Assembly (NCBI GenBank): GCA_024291935.2
Contig: CM044309.1
Location: 99,473,628-99,537,627 of the forward strand
Source of the DNA: Okapia johnstoni
Lineage: Eukaryota; Chordata; Mammalia; Artiodactyla; Giraffidae
DNA: 64,000 bases
Reading direction: 5' to 3'
Positions 1 to 12,695 of this stretch are shown piece after piece. Each line of letters starts with the position of its first letter. The stretch's first letter is position 1. The notes under the pieces were generated by a model that saw only the letters and a program-made list of their open reading frames with translations, was not told where the DNA came from and did not search any database. Made by a program: the position numbers and the translations under genes.

Positions 1-1452
1 AAATATTTATTTAAATAGCTATTCCTCCAATACTTTTAAGCCTAGTTTGTGCATAACTAATGAACCAAGAGAAAGATTCTAGAGAAACAAAGTGTGAAGA
101 GGTACTGCCAACAGAGGTGCAATAAAAATGAAGAAAACTTAATCCTTGAGATGACAATGCTCTTCACTTGGAAAAGGTAATTTTCTTTTTAGATGTTTTT
201 GGAAACTTATCTACTACATAATGTACTGTGTGTCGTTATATAGCAAAATAGCTTAACTGATGCCAAATGTTAATATCATGTTTACACAGGAAGGACTTCA
301 GGAATGTAGTCGTCCAGGACTGTAACAAATAAGGGATGTAATAAAGAAGGTGTCAAAAATGGCCTCCCGTAGGACATCATCTCCAAGTTGAGACCTGAGT
401 GTTAAGAAGATAAAAGGGGCAAATGTTTCCCTCGCCTGTAGAGTCACAAAGACCGGTGAGCTTGCGGAGTGTTGGAGGCATTGAAAGATGTTTAAAGACT
501 GAGTCTAAAAGGCAAGAAGGAAATTGGGAAGATTTGAGTTAAAGTGTAGACAGGGGTCAGCTGGATATAATCAGATAGAGAAAAGTGTGTGTCGTTGGGT
601 GTATGTATTCTCCTACTTAATTCTGAAATTTATAATTTGGGATAGCAATACTTTTATACAAATATAATTTATGTCCAATTAATACCATATTTTGATATTT
701 TAACCTCATGTTTTGAGAACCATTTCATCAATTTATTGATTCACTTACACAGTATTACACAAGTGCCAGATCAAAGGTAAATAAGACAGATTGCCTTCAA
801 GGAGATGATTGATGGTGTAATGTGGCGGGGTGGGGTGAAGGTGGGAGGTGGGGGATGGCCTGTGAGCCAGGAGACTAAGAAGGTGGGATGTTGGGAGAAG
901 GACATACCATGTTAGATCACCAATACTGTTAAAACTTCTCATGGGAGAATACAAACAAAATCGCAGATTCCTGTCTTGCTTCTCTCTCAGTAGCAGGGGG
1001 CTTCTGTTTTTACAAATACTTATTTAAGGGCATTTCCTGGTTCTTTTGCAGGGTAGGGGATGTGGGAATTGGAAAGTGGCCCATGATAGTGACTCCTTAT
1101 TGACAGATTTTTTTACACAACCCCAGGGGGACATTCATACTATATTCTGTGTAAATGGTGCTGTTGTGATTGGCATCATTCTCCAAGAATGTGAAAGAAG
1201 TCCCAGAAGTTTGTAGGACTGACCCTGATGCCCCTCCTCTTTGAAAGAACATTCTTCAATATATGGTGATTAGGCACCACATATTGGCCAAGTTCAACGG
1301 TGAAAATTGTGTTTACAGAGTTTAGCATTAATTAGGAATAATCTTAACATTGATTTCTTATGTTCTGGAATTCCTGCTTATTACTCTTGAGTTTGGTTTC
1401 TTCCCACTCAAAGTTGGTGATTTTGAGGAAATGGAGCTCTTCTATTTAGCTG

Positions 1453-1455
<3 letters not shown>
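1..1455. other. No gene recognised; AT-rich, partly ancient repeat-like
   Basis: No open frame with recognisable protein features. The purine-rich stretch at about 280-590 on the + strand has the texture of the old mammalian L1M-like 3' family also seen near 8.3 and 9.2 kb, but it is too diverged to name firmly. Nothing else stands out. Confidence 0.5.

Positions 1456-1521
<66 letters not shown>
1456..1521. repeat. (CA)n microsatellite, about 33 units
   Basis: An uninterrupted alternating A/C run of 66 bases. It creates a spurious Thr-His repeat in one + frame. Perfect arrays this long are usually length-polymorphic in mammals. The alternating purine-pyrimidine pattern can also adopt left-handed DNA under torsion. 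Confidence 0.98.
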
Positions 1522-1524
<3 letters not shown>

Positions 1525-4271
1525 CCCCTATCCTCTTGTCTCACAGTAAGACTTTAGATTCTAGTTTATTCTGCAGAATAACATGCTTTCCTGGTTTACT
1601 TAGACTTTCTTTAGTTGGTACACATTTCCATCTCCCAACAAACAAAATATTTTATTTACTGGTAGATCTTTTCCCAGACTTTCTCTTCTGGATCACCAAA
1701 GAATCTTTACAACAACATTTAAAAATATACATATTATAGTAATAAATGGCCCTTGTTTATAGCTAGGAGAAGTACACTATTCAATAGAAAGAAGAATATT
1801 TATAATATTTACCCTTTGGGTGCTGGCACCCGGAAACAGGGCATGACCTTACTTTAGGAAATTGCCTGCCTGATTTTTTAGCATTATATTATTTTCAACC
1901 CTTATAGTTTTAATTATTTGTCTTGAGACCTCTCAGAACTTGTGTATTTATTAAAATATGTCCATATAAACAGGGAGTGTTTGGAGTAAGACTAGACCTC
2001 TGAAAATGGCATACAGAAGTAGAATCTTTAGAGTAGGGAGTAATGGTTATGCAGCACTACTGTAACAGTCCAGGCTAGTTGCAGCAGGAACTGAAACCAA
2101 AGTGAAGTCTAAAGATGGAAGAAGATATAATGGAAAACATACAGGTTAGGTAAAACTGGAAAGGAACTAGTTGTGTAGATGTTTGGAACCCAGGTGAATC
2201 AAAAGATGAACTGACATAAACATGGTAGCCAGAGAGAAGAACTAAAGGATGGGAGGGAGAATGACAAATTCACTTATTCTAGATGAACTTTGAACTGTTA
2301 GCAGGAATCCAAGCTTTGAGCACTGAGTGGGAGCCAATGCCCATCTAAGCATCATTCTAGCTCTCTTTCTTGCCCCAGCTTTTCTTTCCTATCTCCCTCC
2401 ATCACAATTTGCTTTTCTGTAGAGTATTCATAAAAGAGTGAAGATGTGGCTGCTCTGGGTCTTATTCTCATTGGAGAAAAGTGCCTTTGCCAGGCCCAGC
2501 TGCAAGCTGCATCAGTTTGGTTTTGCTAGTTGATCCAGTACACAATTCAATATTTGGGATTAGAGCTCAAGAAAGAAGTCAAAACTTCCCATAGCTATTT
2601 GGAAGTCTGATAATTGAAATGATAAAAGTAAATACATTTTCCTAGAAGACAGAGAATGGAGACAAAGGCTTAATAGAGAACTCCAGGGGCCTGAGACAGG
2701 GAGCTAGACCAGAGGTGAGGTCAGGGAAAAAACGATTCCAAGGAACGAAAGAAATAGGATGAACAGTGCCAGGGAGGAAAGATTTAGCATGAAGAGATAC
2801 TGATCAGCAGTGGGCTGTTGGAGAAGAAAAGGATCATTGAAGAGATGGGTAAATTTGATACCAAGGGAAAGAATGGTGAGATTGAAGGTGAGATTTCAGC
2901 AGAGTGGCTGGATGCAGATTGTAGGGTGGGAAGAGGGGGCAGGTGCTGGAGATGGTGAATGAAGAGAAATTCAAGACTGAAGTGGGCTTGAGGAATGAAT
3001 AAGCAGAGTGCTAAGTTTCAAATGCATACATATTTTACAGAGTGCTTCCTGGCTACGTGGAAATACCCAAGAGAAAGGAAGTCTGGGTATATAGGGGAGG
3101 GTGGGAAATGTCGTAAGACATACACCACATACACACAGAGCTCTTCCAATAGTCCACATGATGTCTAGACAAAAGTACATCCCTTGGTGGATGTAGACTG
3201 TAACCCCCTCACTGGAGTACATGGTTTGGTGAATAGAAAAGTGAGGGCTTAATTTCGGTTCCCATGTGCAACTTGCAACCTATACAAAGATACACGGCAG
3301 CACTCTCCATATACAACCTGCTGTAGTAACACTTAGAGAAAATGCTCCACGTTCATTCCACTCGCTTTGTCCTCTGTGCTCAGCCGCTTCCCTTCCTCTG
3401 TTCAGGATGTATTTCTTATTTATAGCCAGAAAATCAGTTAGTCGATGCCCAAAGCTGAGCTCTCTCCAAATACTCCCTCCCCAGGGCCCACAGAAGCATC
3501 CATGTAGAAAAGTCCCAGCTGATGTGTGAGGCACCCAGTAATCCCATTATAAAGAACACTGATCCTTTGTTGATGTACTCAGTCAGCTAATTCCTGCCAC
3601 TGCACTCTGGGACTTAGGTATAATTTTGTGGTGTTCGTTATGTTTTGAAAACTTAACACATATTTTTTTCTCAATTTGAGTAGATAGCTCCCAGTTAGAA
3701 ACACACAGTTTAATCACAGTATGCCAGAAACAGGAATAATTGAGTTCTTTTTTTTTTTTCTTTCCCACTTGGAAATGAAATAAAAAGAAGAGTAAATTTA
3801 GTTATGGGTAGTATTTAATTTCTTTGGGAGGACAAAAGCCATCAAATGTTAAAATTTTTAAAAAGACATTTGAGACTTCTTACTTGCATGTATATTTTTA
3901 GTAATTTCTCCAGGGATTTCAAAGAAGAAATTTTCTATTTCAGTCTATCTGGAGGACAGGGATCTGGATACAACTCCACCAGGGAATCTAGCAAAGAATC
4001 TGTCAGTGAACAAAGGAGGCAGGAGGGAGCCCTTGAGTTCCCTGGCTCTAGATAAGAAGGTCACTTTCCGAGGCCCTCTACTGTCTTTGTGTCATCATTT
4101 GCAAGAATAAAGAAGGTGTTCCAAAAACAGTCAGCTATAGAGCTTGGATAACATCCCTTCCCTCTAGACCTAAGCCAGCATTTGCTTTGAGAGTATGACT
4201 GCACTGATATATCTCCCATCCCTGTTGACATCAGTCACTATGGGAGCTGAGACCCCCCACATCATCCTTCA
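1522..4271. other. No gene recognised
   Basis: Mostly unrecognised. GA-rich stretches at about 2040-2230 and 2640-2970 resemble diverged L1M-like 3' sequence, at low certainty. A run of about 12 T lies near 3748-3760. The short open frames at 3266-3534 on both strands overlap each other and show no family features. Confidence 0.5.
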
Positions 4272-4283
4272 TTCCTCCAGTTC

Positions 4284-4652
4284 TTTTTTTTTTTTAACTA
4301 ATTAATTAATAGTTTATTTTTGGCTGCGATGGGTTTTTGTTCCTGCACGTGGTCTTTTCTCTGGTTGTGGTGAGCAAGGGTGACTCCGACACTCTGGTTG
4401 TGGTGTGAGGGTTTCTCGTTGTGGTGGCTTCTCTCGTTGTGGAGCACAGACTCTATGATGCACAAGCTTCAATAATTGCAGCATGTGGGCTTCAGTAGCG
4501 GTGGCTCATGGACTCTAGAGCACAGGCTCAGCAGTTGTGGCACACAACTTAGTTGCTCCGTGGCATGTGGGGCTTTCTGGGACCAGGGACCGAACCCATG
4601 TCTCCTGCATTGGCAGGTGGATTCCTAACCACTAAGTCACCAGGGAACCCTG
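4284..4652 (-). mobile_element. CHR-type tRNA-derived SINE (long CHR-1-like form)
   Basis: On the + strand it starts with a T-rich tail, followed by the repeated 'gttgtgg' phrases typical of CHR SINEs in reverse. It ends with the reversed tRNA-like head (B-box-like 'gggaccgaaccc', then 'cagggaaccc'). It is flanked by a 12-bp target-site duplication, TTCCTCCAGTTC at 4272-4283 and TTCCTCCAATTC at 4653-4664, with one mismatch. Length about 369 bp, so nearly full length. Confidence 0.9.
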
Positions 4653-4664
4653 TTCCTCCAATTC

Positions 4665-6683
4665 TAATCCCTTTTCCCATACCTGCTGCACACCTATCCT
4701 TACCCGTTGCATACCTATCCTCTTTACCATCAATTACCATATTGTACTTGTTTGTCTTTTTGTGCCCATTAGAGTATAAGCTAGAACTTTGGTCTGTTTT
4801 GCTCAGAGCCATAGCCCAGTGTTCTGCATCAGTTAGGCACATTGTGAGCACTCTTTAAATATTTGTTGAGGACATGAATAAACATAAAGCAAAAAAAAAA
4901 AAAATTGAGGAAAAGAGCATTTGAACTTGACACAGACTTGGATGTTGTCTATGAAAGACTAAGCATGGACTCCAGGATGGTGGGCCTGAGTCAGCAGTTG
5001 GTACCAACAGGGGCACAGTAAAGATAACCGGCAAAAAGACTTAAGTATCTTCATGGAGAAATTAATTTCATATAATGAGTGTCTATCTTATTGATTTTCT
5101 GTAGGCAGAATATTTTTGAAAATGATAAAAAAATCTTCAAAGTTCTTGATGAGCCATTGTTATCTACATTATGGTTTTTCCAGCATGAAGGTAGAATGTA
5201 TCAGTTTGCTTAGGTCAACATTGCCTTCATGGAAGCTGAAGTAGTTTAAACAAATTACAGAAGGAGTTTTGCTCCCAGCAGGAAGTTGGTGCTTATCAAA
5301 TGTCTGTAGGGTAAGCAGAGATATTCAGGCCTAGGCAAAATTTGAAGTAGGCAAAGTCTAGTCTCTCTCTCAGCTTTGTGGAGCCGCTTGCCTTCTGCTC
5401 TGTCTGTCCTACTGTGTTCTCTACATCCTGAAAGGGTCATTCAGAGACAATCTAACTTTTCCCTTTCCTCTTCTCCCTCTGAAATATAATTACATGACTT
5501 TTGCACTCCATTTCTACAGAACCATGCTTTCTCTGTGGAAGAAAGTAATACAGGCTTCATCAGACAAAAGAATCCTATGACCCGATAGGTTGTAGTTCCC
5601 AATAACTTTACAATACGTAAAACAAGTTAAAATAATAAAGATTTTTAAAGGCCCCTAAGAAATGATGCCAGTATCAGAAATTTCCAGCAGTCTGGTAAGA
5701 CACTGATGAAGGTATCTGAGAGTGACTCGACTCTCATTTAAGAATTTAAAGCCTCCCTGAAAAAGCCAAAGGGCTATGTAGATTCAGAGACCATTCTAAG
5801 AAGGGGTGACATAATCCTTTCATTTCCACTAAGAGACGTGAGCAGGACAACAAGGCATCCTTGTTTGCACTGTAACACAGTATGATTTTCATATATTCTA
5901 TCTGAATATGAGCAATTACTGGTTTTAATGTCAGAGCTCCTCACAGTTCAATGCATTGGCAATAAACCACACATGCGATGGACTTCTGATGATGAATGTT
6001 TTGTGATTTTTCTGTTGCTGAAAGAATCAGGGCATGGAAGACACCTGGAGATAGACAGCCATGTGGGAATGTCAGTTTAGATCTCATTTTCTATAGTGTT
6101 TGTGATGTGGAGTTGCCAGAGTGAATATCAACGTTTGGAGAAGTTCTGTGGATTCATGATCTGCCCATGCAGCATGAAGGAACCGTGGCACCAAAATTAC
6201 ATATTAGAACACTTTGATTATACTCCCTTCTGTGCAGAAGATGGATGAAGAAGTGAAAATATATTTTATTTCGTGTGACTTCAGAATAAATCAGTAAAAA
6301 CTTTCTTTTTGATCAGAACTAGTTTTACTAATGTATTATTTTATAACGTTTCTGAATGCCTATCATATTTTACATACAAAGAATATCTCAGATGTCAACA
6401 TTTCCTCGGTAACAATTATGGCTCATAAATGGAAAGTGCTAAGGAGATGACGATGGGTCGAGTGGAGATAGGATGGAGACAAAAGGAGAGAATAAACCCT
6501 TTCAAGTAACTTTTAAGTGTTAGGTACATTCTTATGTATTCTGTAAATCTTCACAGTACGATTGTATGAGGGGGGTGTAGTTAGAAACCAAGGTTTTGAT
6601 CAGAACCTATATTTCCTACATGACAATCAGGAGGCAATGTGTAGCCCTTAAGCTTCCCACCTCCCTGACTTTCCTCTGTGTGT
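4665..6683. other. No gene recognised
   Basis: Contains an A14 run at 4891-4904 and otherwise no repeat or gene that I can name. The overlapping open frames at 4549-4858 belong to the SINE and its edge. Confidence 0.5.
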
Positions 6684-6878
6684 ATGTTAGTCACTAAGTC
6701 TTGTTTGACTCTTTGCAGACCCATGGATGGTAGCCCATCAGGCTCCTCTGTCCATGGGATTCTCCAGGCAAGAATACTGGAGTGGGTTGCCATTTCCTTC
6801 TCCAGGGGATCTTCCTGACCAGGGATAAAACCTCAGTCTCCTGCATTGCAGGCAGATTCTTTACCATCTGAGCCACAG
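6684..6878 (-). mobile_element. Bov-tA SINE
   Basis: Reversed Bov-tA. The BovB-derived part comes first ('gactctttgcagaccca', 'gtccatgggattctcc'), then the reversed tRNA-Glu-like head with 'gcattgcaggcagattctt' and 'gagccac'. No clear target duplication, so it is probably older than its sharply bordered relatives. Confidence 0.9.
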
Positions 6879-8289
6879 TCCATCACGTGATGGTTTGTGA
6901 GAACACAGTTCAACTTCAGGGAACTTAGAAATTTCTCTGTTTAAAGATAAATATGTATTGAAAAAAGTGATGATTGCTTGAAAAATGACCTCTATCTTTC
7001 AGTTGTTCTAAAAACATTTTCAACACAAATCTCTCTACCGAGAAACTCTGAGGAGAGCTATAAAAGTTAAGACTTGAGTGTCGTAAGTTCCCCAAACCCT
7101 TATTATTTTCACTAAAAACCTGTCACACTGGAGGAGAGGTGGCAAGTTACAGCTGGAAGCCCCTATTTATTATATGTCTTTTACTTAAAAAGCAGTTGCA
7201 GTCCAGAAAACAATGGGAATGTCAGTGACATGGGTGATCACAGGTACTCCTGTAGTACAGAATTCATCATTTTGTAGTTACAAATAGGGAATACAGAAGG
7301 CCTGTGACAGACATTTAATATGGTTTTAGATCGTATTTCCAGGATTTTGTTTAAATTAGTGGTCAAGGAATATTCAAGATGAAAATCACCATCTTGTTGA
7401 CTAATCGCCTTTTGTTATACCTGGTGACCTTGTAACAAAAAGCAAACGATACAAACATCCTTATTAAATTTAGGCTGATTATTTGTTACTTGAATTTGTT
7501 TTCAACTTTGGGTTTAAATTGGCAATCCTTGGGAGTTCTGACATGAAGTCAAGTTCAGAGGAAGAGTGGCAAGGTGACAGGTGGGAAGAGGTGTCAAGGG
7601 CTAAAGTAAAATCTAAATGAAGGTGCCTACAGAAAGGAGACCAGGCTGTATGAAGCTGGGACACCTCCCAGGAGAGGTGATGTCTGAACAAGTAAAGAGG
7701 AATTACCAAGGAGAATGGCATGAACAGCTGGAGCAATGAATACATCCTGGATACATAAAAGGAAATGATAAGGCCAATCTTACTTCCAAGAGTAGAAGAA
7801 AATATTGTAGAAAAGGGAGGGTGCGTTTCACCATGTTTGACACATAGTAAGTGCTCAGTAAATATTTGGTGATTGAATAAATGGGTAGATTAGATTATGG
7901 AGGGATTTAAGAGTCAAATAAAATGATGTGTACTTCTTACTCACTGTATATTTCTGAGAGGTTAGCCTATATTAGACACTCAACAAACATCTCTTTAAGT
8001 GTTGAATGACTAATTTGACTTGCACATTGTTGCACAGATTAAATGGTTGATAATATTACTCAAATGATGATTATCATTAGTTGAACATCTTTATTTTCCA
8101 GATGGAAACATTCAATAACCAGTTTCTATTTTCAATTTCTATTTTGGTCTGATGGAATAAGTATGAAGACACCATTTTGTTTAAAGACATTCTGTAATGT
8201 TCCAAGGAGAAATTCTGTAGAAACAGCATTATATGACCAGCTAGAGAATTAGAGCACCCATGGTAAAATCCTCTTGTGAAACATAAGAA
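6879..8289. other. No gene recognised; fragments of ancient repeats
   Basis: The + strand at about 7520-7740 has the GA-rich phrasing of the L1M-like family ('gaggtgatgtctgaac'). At 7835-7885 the pattern 'agtaagtgctcagtaaat' resembles the 3' end of MIR or L2. Nothing coding is recognised. Confidence 0.5.
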
Positions 8290-8573
8290 CAATGAAGCTG
8301 TTTAAGAATTCAATTAAGATTCCCTACTATGGACCAGGTATTCTTCCAATAAATAAAGCATAAAGAAGCTTCTGCCCTTATAGGATTATATTCCAACTGG
8401 GGGAGTGGAAAATAAGCAAAATGTATAGTCATTTAGAAGATGGTAAATGGTAAGGAGAAGAAAATAGCAGGAAAGGGAAGCAAGAAGTGTTGGGGGAGTT
8501 GTGAGAAGTCCTAGTTTCAAGGATGATGGCCGAGCAAGGTGTTGCTGAAAAGGGGAACATTTAAGGTCTGAAA

Positions 8574-9035
8574 AATTGGGAGATTGAGATTGACGTATAT
8601 ACACTACTGATGCTAGGCATAAAACAGACAACTGATGGGAATCTACTGTATAGCTCAGTGAACTAAATGTTCTGTGGTGACCTAAATGGGAAGGAAGTCC
8701 AAAAGGGAGGGGATGTATGGATATTATGATAGCTTCATTTTGCTATGCATAAGTTAATACAACACTGTAAAGCAACCACATATTTGTGCATGCTCAGTCA
8801 CTCAATCATGTCTGACTCTTTGAGACCCCATGGACTGTAGCCTGCCAGCTTCCTCTGACTATGGGATTTTCCGAGAAGAATAGTGGAGTGGGTTGCCAGT
8901 TCCTCCTACCAGAGGATCTTCCCAACCCAGGAATCGAACCCTTGTCTCCTGCATTGGCAGGTGGATTCCTTACCACTGTGCTACCTGGGAAGCCCTAATG
9001 CAAATATACTGCAATAAAAAATAACTTTAAAAAAG
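8574..9035 (+). mobile_element. L1 3' UTR fragment, interrupted by Bov-tA
   Basis: Typical ruminant L1 3' end: 'aatctactgtatagctcag', then 'aatacaacactgtaaagcaa', then 'atactgcaataaaaa' and an A-rich tail. It is interrupted at 8785-8995 by a SINE. It is flanked by AAGGTCTGAAA (8563-8573) and AAGACCTGAAA (9036-9046), a probable target duplication with two mismatches. Only the 3' UTR is present, with no ORF2. Confidence 0.85.
8785..8995 (-). mobile_element. Bov-tA SINE inside an L1 3' UTR
   Basis: Reversed Bov-tA, from 'gctcagtcactcaatcatg' through the reversed B-box 'aggaatcgaaccc' to 'gggaagccc'. The L1 sequence resumes on its right, so this is a later insertion into L1. Confidence 0.92.
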
Positions 9036-9046
9036 AAGACCTGAAA

Positions 9047-9205
9047 GAGTACTTCCCACTCCCTGCCCCCTACGAAGGATGTATTGTACAATGCAGAGAA
9101 TATAGCCAATATTTGTAATAAATGTAAATGGAAAGTAACATTTCAAAATTGTATAAAAATTTTTGAAAACTAATTCTATTGCAAAAAACAACAACAACAA
9201 AAAAA
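9047..9205 (+). mobile_element. Second L1 3' end fragment
   Basis: Contains 'gaaggatgtattgtacaatg', 'gaatatagccaatatttg' and 'attgtataaaaatttt', a second L1 3' UTR segment with an A/CAA-rich tail. It is followed by AAACCTGAAA at 9207-9216, a third copy of the target-like word that flanks the neighbouring L1. Confidence 0.75.
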
Positions 9206-9574
9206 CAAACCTGAAATTGATATAGCGAGCAGTGAGGATGTGGCTACCTGGGCCAGGCACACTTCATTCAGAGGAAACTGCCTATTTAAAGGCCCTGAGG
9301 CAGCACTGGGCCTGTGGCTTTCTAGAAGCACCAGAGAGGCCAGGGTAGGTGGAATGAATGAGAAAAAAGTGTTAGAAGATACTCTCAGAGAAGCTAACCT
9401 AGAACTTGTAGGTTATAGGAGGGACTTTACCTTGAATGATATGGAGAAGCCAGTGGGGGTTTTAAACAGTGCTACTGTCCTGATTTGGTCATGCTCCTGG
9501 CAGCCACATTTTCTCTCCATGAAGCTGTCCATGATTTTATTAATTCCAATTTATTGATCCATCCTGGCTTCTCG

Positions 9575-9798
9575 GGGCTTCCCAAGTGGCAACAGTGGTA
9601 AAGAACCTGCCTGTTAATGCAGGAGATGAAAGAGATGTGGGTTTGATCCCTGGCTCGGGAAGATCCCCTGGAGAAGGAAATGGCAACCCAGTCCAGTATT
9701 CTTGCCTGGGAAATCCCATGGACAGAGGAGCCTGGTGGGCTACCGTCCACAGGGTCGTAAAAGAGTCAGAAATATCTTAGCGACTAAACAACAACAAT
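9575..9798 (+). mobile_element. Bov-tA SINE
   Basis: Forward Bov-tA: 'ggcttcccaagtggc', the tRNA-Glu-like head, the 'agatcccctggagaaggaaa' core, the BovB-derived end and a CAA-type tail ('aacaacaacaat'). The head carries a short internal extension ('gatgaaagagatgtgg') relative to its relatives. No confident target duplication. Confidence 0.92.
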
Positions 9799-12417
9799 CT
9801 ATCCACCTCTCTCTCTCTATCAGTTATTGAGAGGGCCTCTAACTCTTCAGGCTACTAATGACAGAGTAAGCACCCCTCTTCTGCAGGAATAGCCATTGGA
9901 TAAAATGATTCAATCCATTTAGATAATTTGGCATCACAGGACTCTGCCAAGGGACTGGCTTTTCCGATTGATTTGAAAGTAAATGTCTTCCCCTCCCTCA
10001 CCACTGCATTTATTTTCCATAAATGGTCTGGCTTTGCCTCAGCATTCTTGCAACAGTGGGAGCCCATTATCCTGTGAGAATGTTCTCTCCCCTTTCACAT
10101 TATCTCCAATTATTGCCCTCTTCTCAATAGACAATGCCTTTAGGAATTTTCATGTAATTTTTTCCCTCTGGTTCCTCTTCTGACTTGTACTGCCATGGGA
10201 AGAGGATTTGGGTATTAACCCCAGAAAGTCCAGAATAATGAATCTTGTCGACAGTTGGCGCAGTTTCCAAGGAATCCTTTGAGACGGGGCTGAGATGCTG
10301 TGAGCAACCTACAAGGCAAAAGCTTGGGAACTAAAAAATTTGCATTGAAGCCTTGGAGGGAAAGAGGGAAAAACAATGGAAATCTCAAGGCTGGTGGAGA
10401 AGGGGGACGGGGGATTTAGCTTTTCCCACATGCCAGTCTCTCAAGACCATCCTTCTTATTTATTTATTTGGAAGAAAAGTTTTTATCCCTCTCACTAACA
10501 AAAATAGCCTTCGCTATGTAAATCCTGTGTCTACCATTTAGTTGAGCCTGTAGCCAGCCAGATGAAAACAATGACTGCAAAAAAACTGAGAACTCCCCTG
10601 ATGCATCTTAATGGCTGTTTGTTAACTTCAAAGCTGACCATTTAAATGCTAACAACACAAAGCAAGTAATCCAAAACATAAGCACCAAGTTTGAAACATT
10701 AGCATTTAATTATCTACCATTTTTTGTTATTGGTTTATGATGAAGGGTACATTCATCATATGTGCATATATATATACACACACATTTTTTAAAAAGCACT
10801 TTAGGACACAAGTTTCTGTTTAGACACAAATGCTTTGTATTATTATGAACCCACCAGACCCTAGGTTAAGGTTACTATTTTCTGCAGAGCAGAGGCACAT
10901 ACAAAATGTATTAAGAAGAGATTTTCACCCTTCACCCCCCATGCATCTGGCTATTAGCTCAAGGGATCCACAGAGTTCTGGTTGAATTTGTTATCAACAT
11001 TTATTAACTACACTTGTGATATCATTGAACAAGGAACGTTAGATCTAAGTGCAAATATTTCTGGCAGTGAAAGAGTGGGCTGAAAATCCCCCCATGAATT
11101 CTTTGAAAAGACGGGAAAAAAAAAAAAAACCTAGAAATTTCTGGTGGTTTTCAACATAATATAAAGGTCACTGACAATAGCCTACCTGTAGATGCTGATG
11201 TGTGACATTTAAACTGAATACAGGGAAAGCATGATAAGCATTAAAAAGAACTACTTGCTTTTAAGATAATGTTGTTTACCAAGTCATTTCTCTTTGGGAA
11301 AAAAAATCTATTGTTTCATTTTATGTTGCTTGAGAAATATACATATTGAGTGCCTTTGAGAATGTGAATAAAGAATAGAATGTCTATTACTGATATTTAA
11401 TCCACTGATTCATAAATAATATTTTTAAAGAGTGGCCTGGGCTGTCCAAAGTGTCACCTGGGGAAATGTTCTCTGGGAGATGTTTTCAGTTGTTATGTTT
11501 AGGTTAAAAAAAAAAAAAAAAAAAAAACCTTGAGGTGTTTGTATTAGAATAGTTGGAAAAAACCAAGTCATTTACAAAATTTTTGCCCACATAAAGGACA
11601 CAATGGGCTGGACTGATTTGATTTCTTTCTGTGAAATCAAATTGTTTAAGTGAATTTATGATTAATCCTGTATTAGCATTATGTTGTTAGAGTTGAATCT
11701 GAATATGGGTGAGAGGTTAGTAAGGGTGGGCTAAGTAGGAAGAACTCCCAATTGAACCCTCACCTCCATTAGGGCTCATGAGGAACTGCGGAGACCAGGT
11801 AGGTGAGTAGAATCTATGGGATGAGTGAAAGAAAAAGGAATAGGAAGAGTAGGATCTAGACTCCTGGGTTAACTAATCTGAATGACGGTCTGCTTTGTAG
11901 TTTTGGTATGGAACTTTTGACCAAAACTGCCTGCCCTGGCCAGGCATGAAAATAACTCCTTGCATAAGTGTCTCACAAGAGGAGGTCCTGAAAAAGGTAC
12001 AGGGAACTAACAAGCTGCCACCAAAACCAACTGGAAAAAACCTGGGAGGGGCTAAAAGAGGTAGGAGATGCCAGCCCATGTGATGCCTGACTTCTCAGAA
12101 AGCCTGGAACTAGACTCCATCCTGACTGAGAGATGCACTGAAGGGCTCTGAGTGGAGCCAAATACAGGCATGAGCAAGATGACTGACCGGAGACAAACTG
12201 GAAACTAATCCCAAGACTTCAAGCCTGGAGGCAGGGCTGTCTCCCTGAGTTCTCTTACTCCAGGATCTCCCCTCAAGCACCCCTTTGCAAGAAGGTCTTT
12301 TGCTTTGTCTGTGTCTCTTTGGATAATTCACTTCCGAGTGTTAGATAAGAGCCCACTCTTGAGTGCTCCTCCAGCAAGTCCAGAGGTGGAATCAGGGGCA
12401 GGTTCTTCGCCCTTTGA
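9799..12417. other. No gene recognised
   Basis: Unique or too old to name. Simple-sequence points are a short TA/CA patch near 10765-10790, A-runs near 11110-11130 and an A22 run at 11506-11527. No open frame has recognisable domains. Confidence 0.5.
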
Positions 12418-12565
12418 AGCAGTGATTTTCAGTGGCTGCTGTGCATCGTATCGTCATCACCTGATCCAGCCCTCACATGAAACCAGTTAGTCAGCATCTC
12501 ATGGGCTAGACCCCTGGCTCATTTAGGGCTTCAGAATCCCCAGGTGTTTCCAATAAGTAGCTGGG
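12418..12565 (+). mobile_element. MER5A-like DNA transposon relic (hAT-Charlie type)
   Basis: Matches the order of MER5A landmarks in diverged form: 'gcagtgattttcagtgg', 'catcacctgatccag', 'gggctagacccctggct', 'cagaatccccaggtg'. Non-autonomous and ancient. It abuts the CpG-rich segment immediately to the right. Confidence 0.55.
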
Positions 12566-12572
12566 TTTGAGA

Positions 12573-12635
12573 CTCGCGAGACCAGTGGGCTAGCTCGCGC
12601 GATAGTGGGCTTACTCGCGAGACTCATAGGCTTTA
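12573..12635 (+). repeat. Three tandem 20-22 bp units with CTCGCGAG core
   Basis: Unit starts at 12573, 12594 and 12614. All share CTCGCG at the front and a G-rich 'agtgggct' or 'cataggct' back half. Units 1 and 3 keep the palindromic core CTCGCGAG; unit 2 has CTCGCGCG. Confidence 0.85.
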
Positions 12636-12695
12636 TAAGGTGACGGACCCACAAAGGCAAGCTTGACTGCTCTTCCGGGTCTCCAAGTACCCGGT

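Larger units (their letters stand above)
8290..9480 (+). mobile_element. Ancient L1M-like element split by younger insertions
   Basis: Left part 8290-8570 ('actatggaccaggtattctt', 'ttataggattatattcc') and right part about 9210-9470 ('aaaggccctgaggcagcac', 'gagaagccagtgggggtttt') read in order as one old mammalian repeat. The intervening 640 bp are two L1 3' ends and one Bov-tA. Family assignment is from memory and the sequence is strongly diverged. Confidence 0.6.

Noticed and set aside
1350..1739. 129-codon + frame with a Thr-His repeat
   Set aside because: The repeat is the (CA)n microsatellite read in frame. The rest has no protein features.
9575..9650. tRNA gene, from tRNA-like A and B boxes
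   Set aside because: These are the tRNA-Glu-derived heads of Bov-tA SINEs, repeated across the window. No intact cloverleaf was seen.
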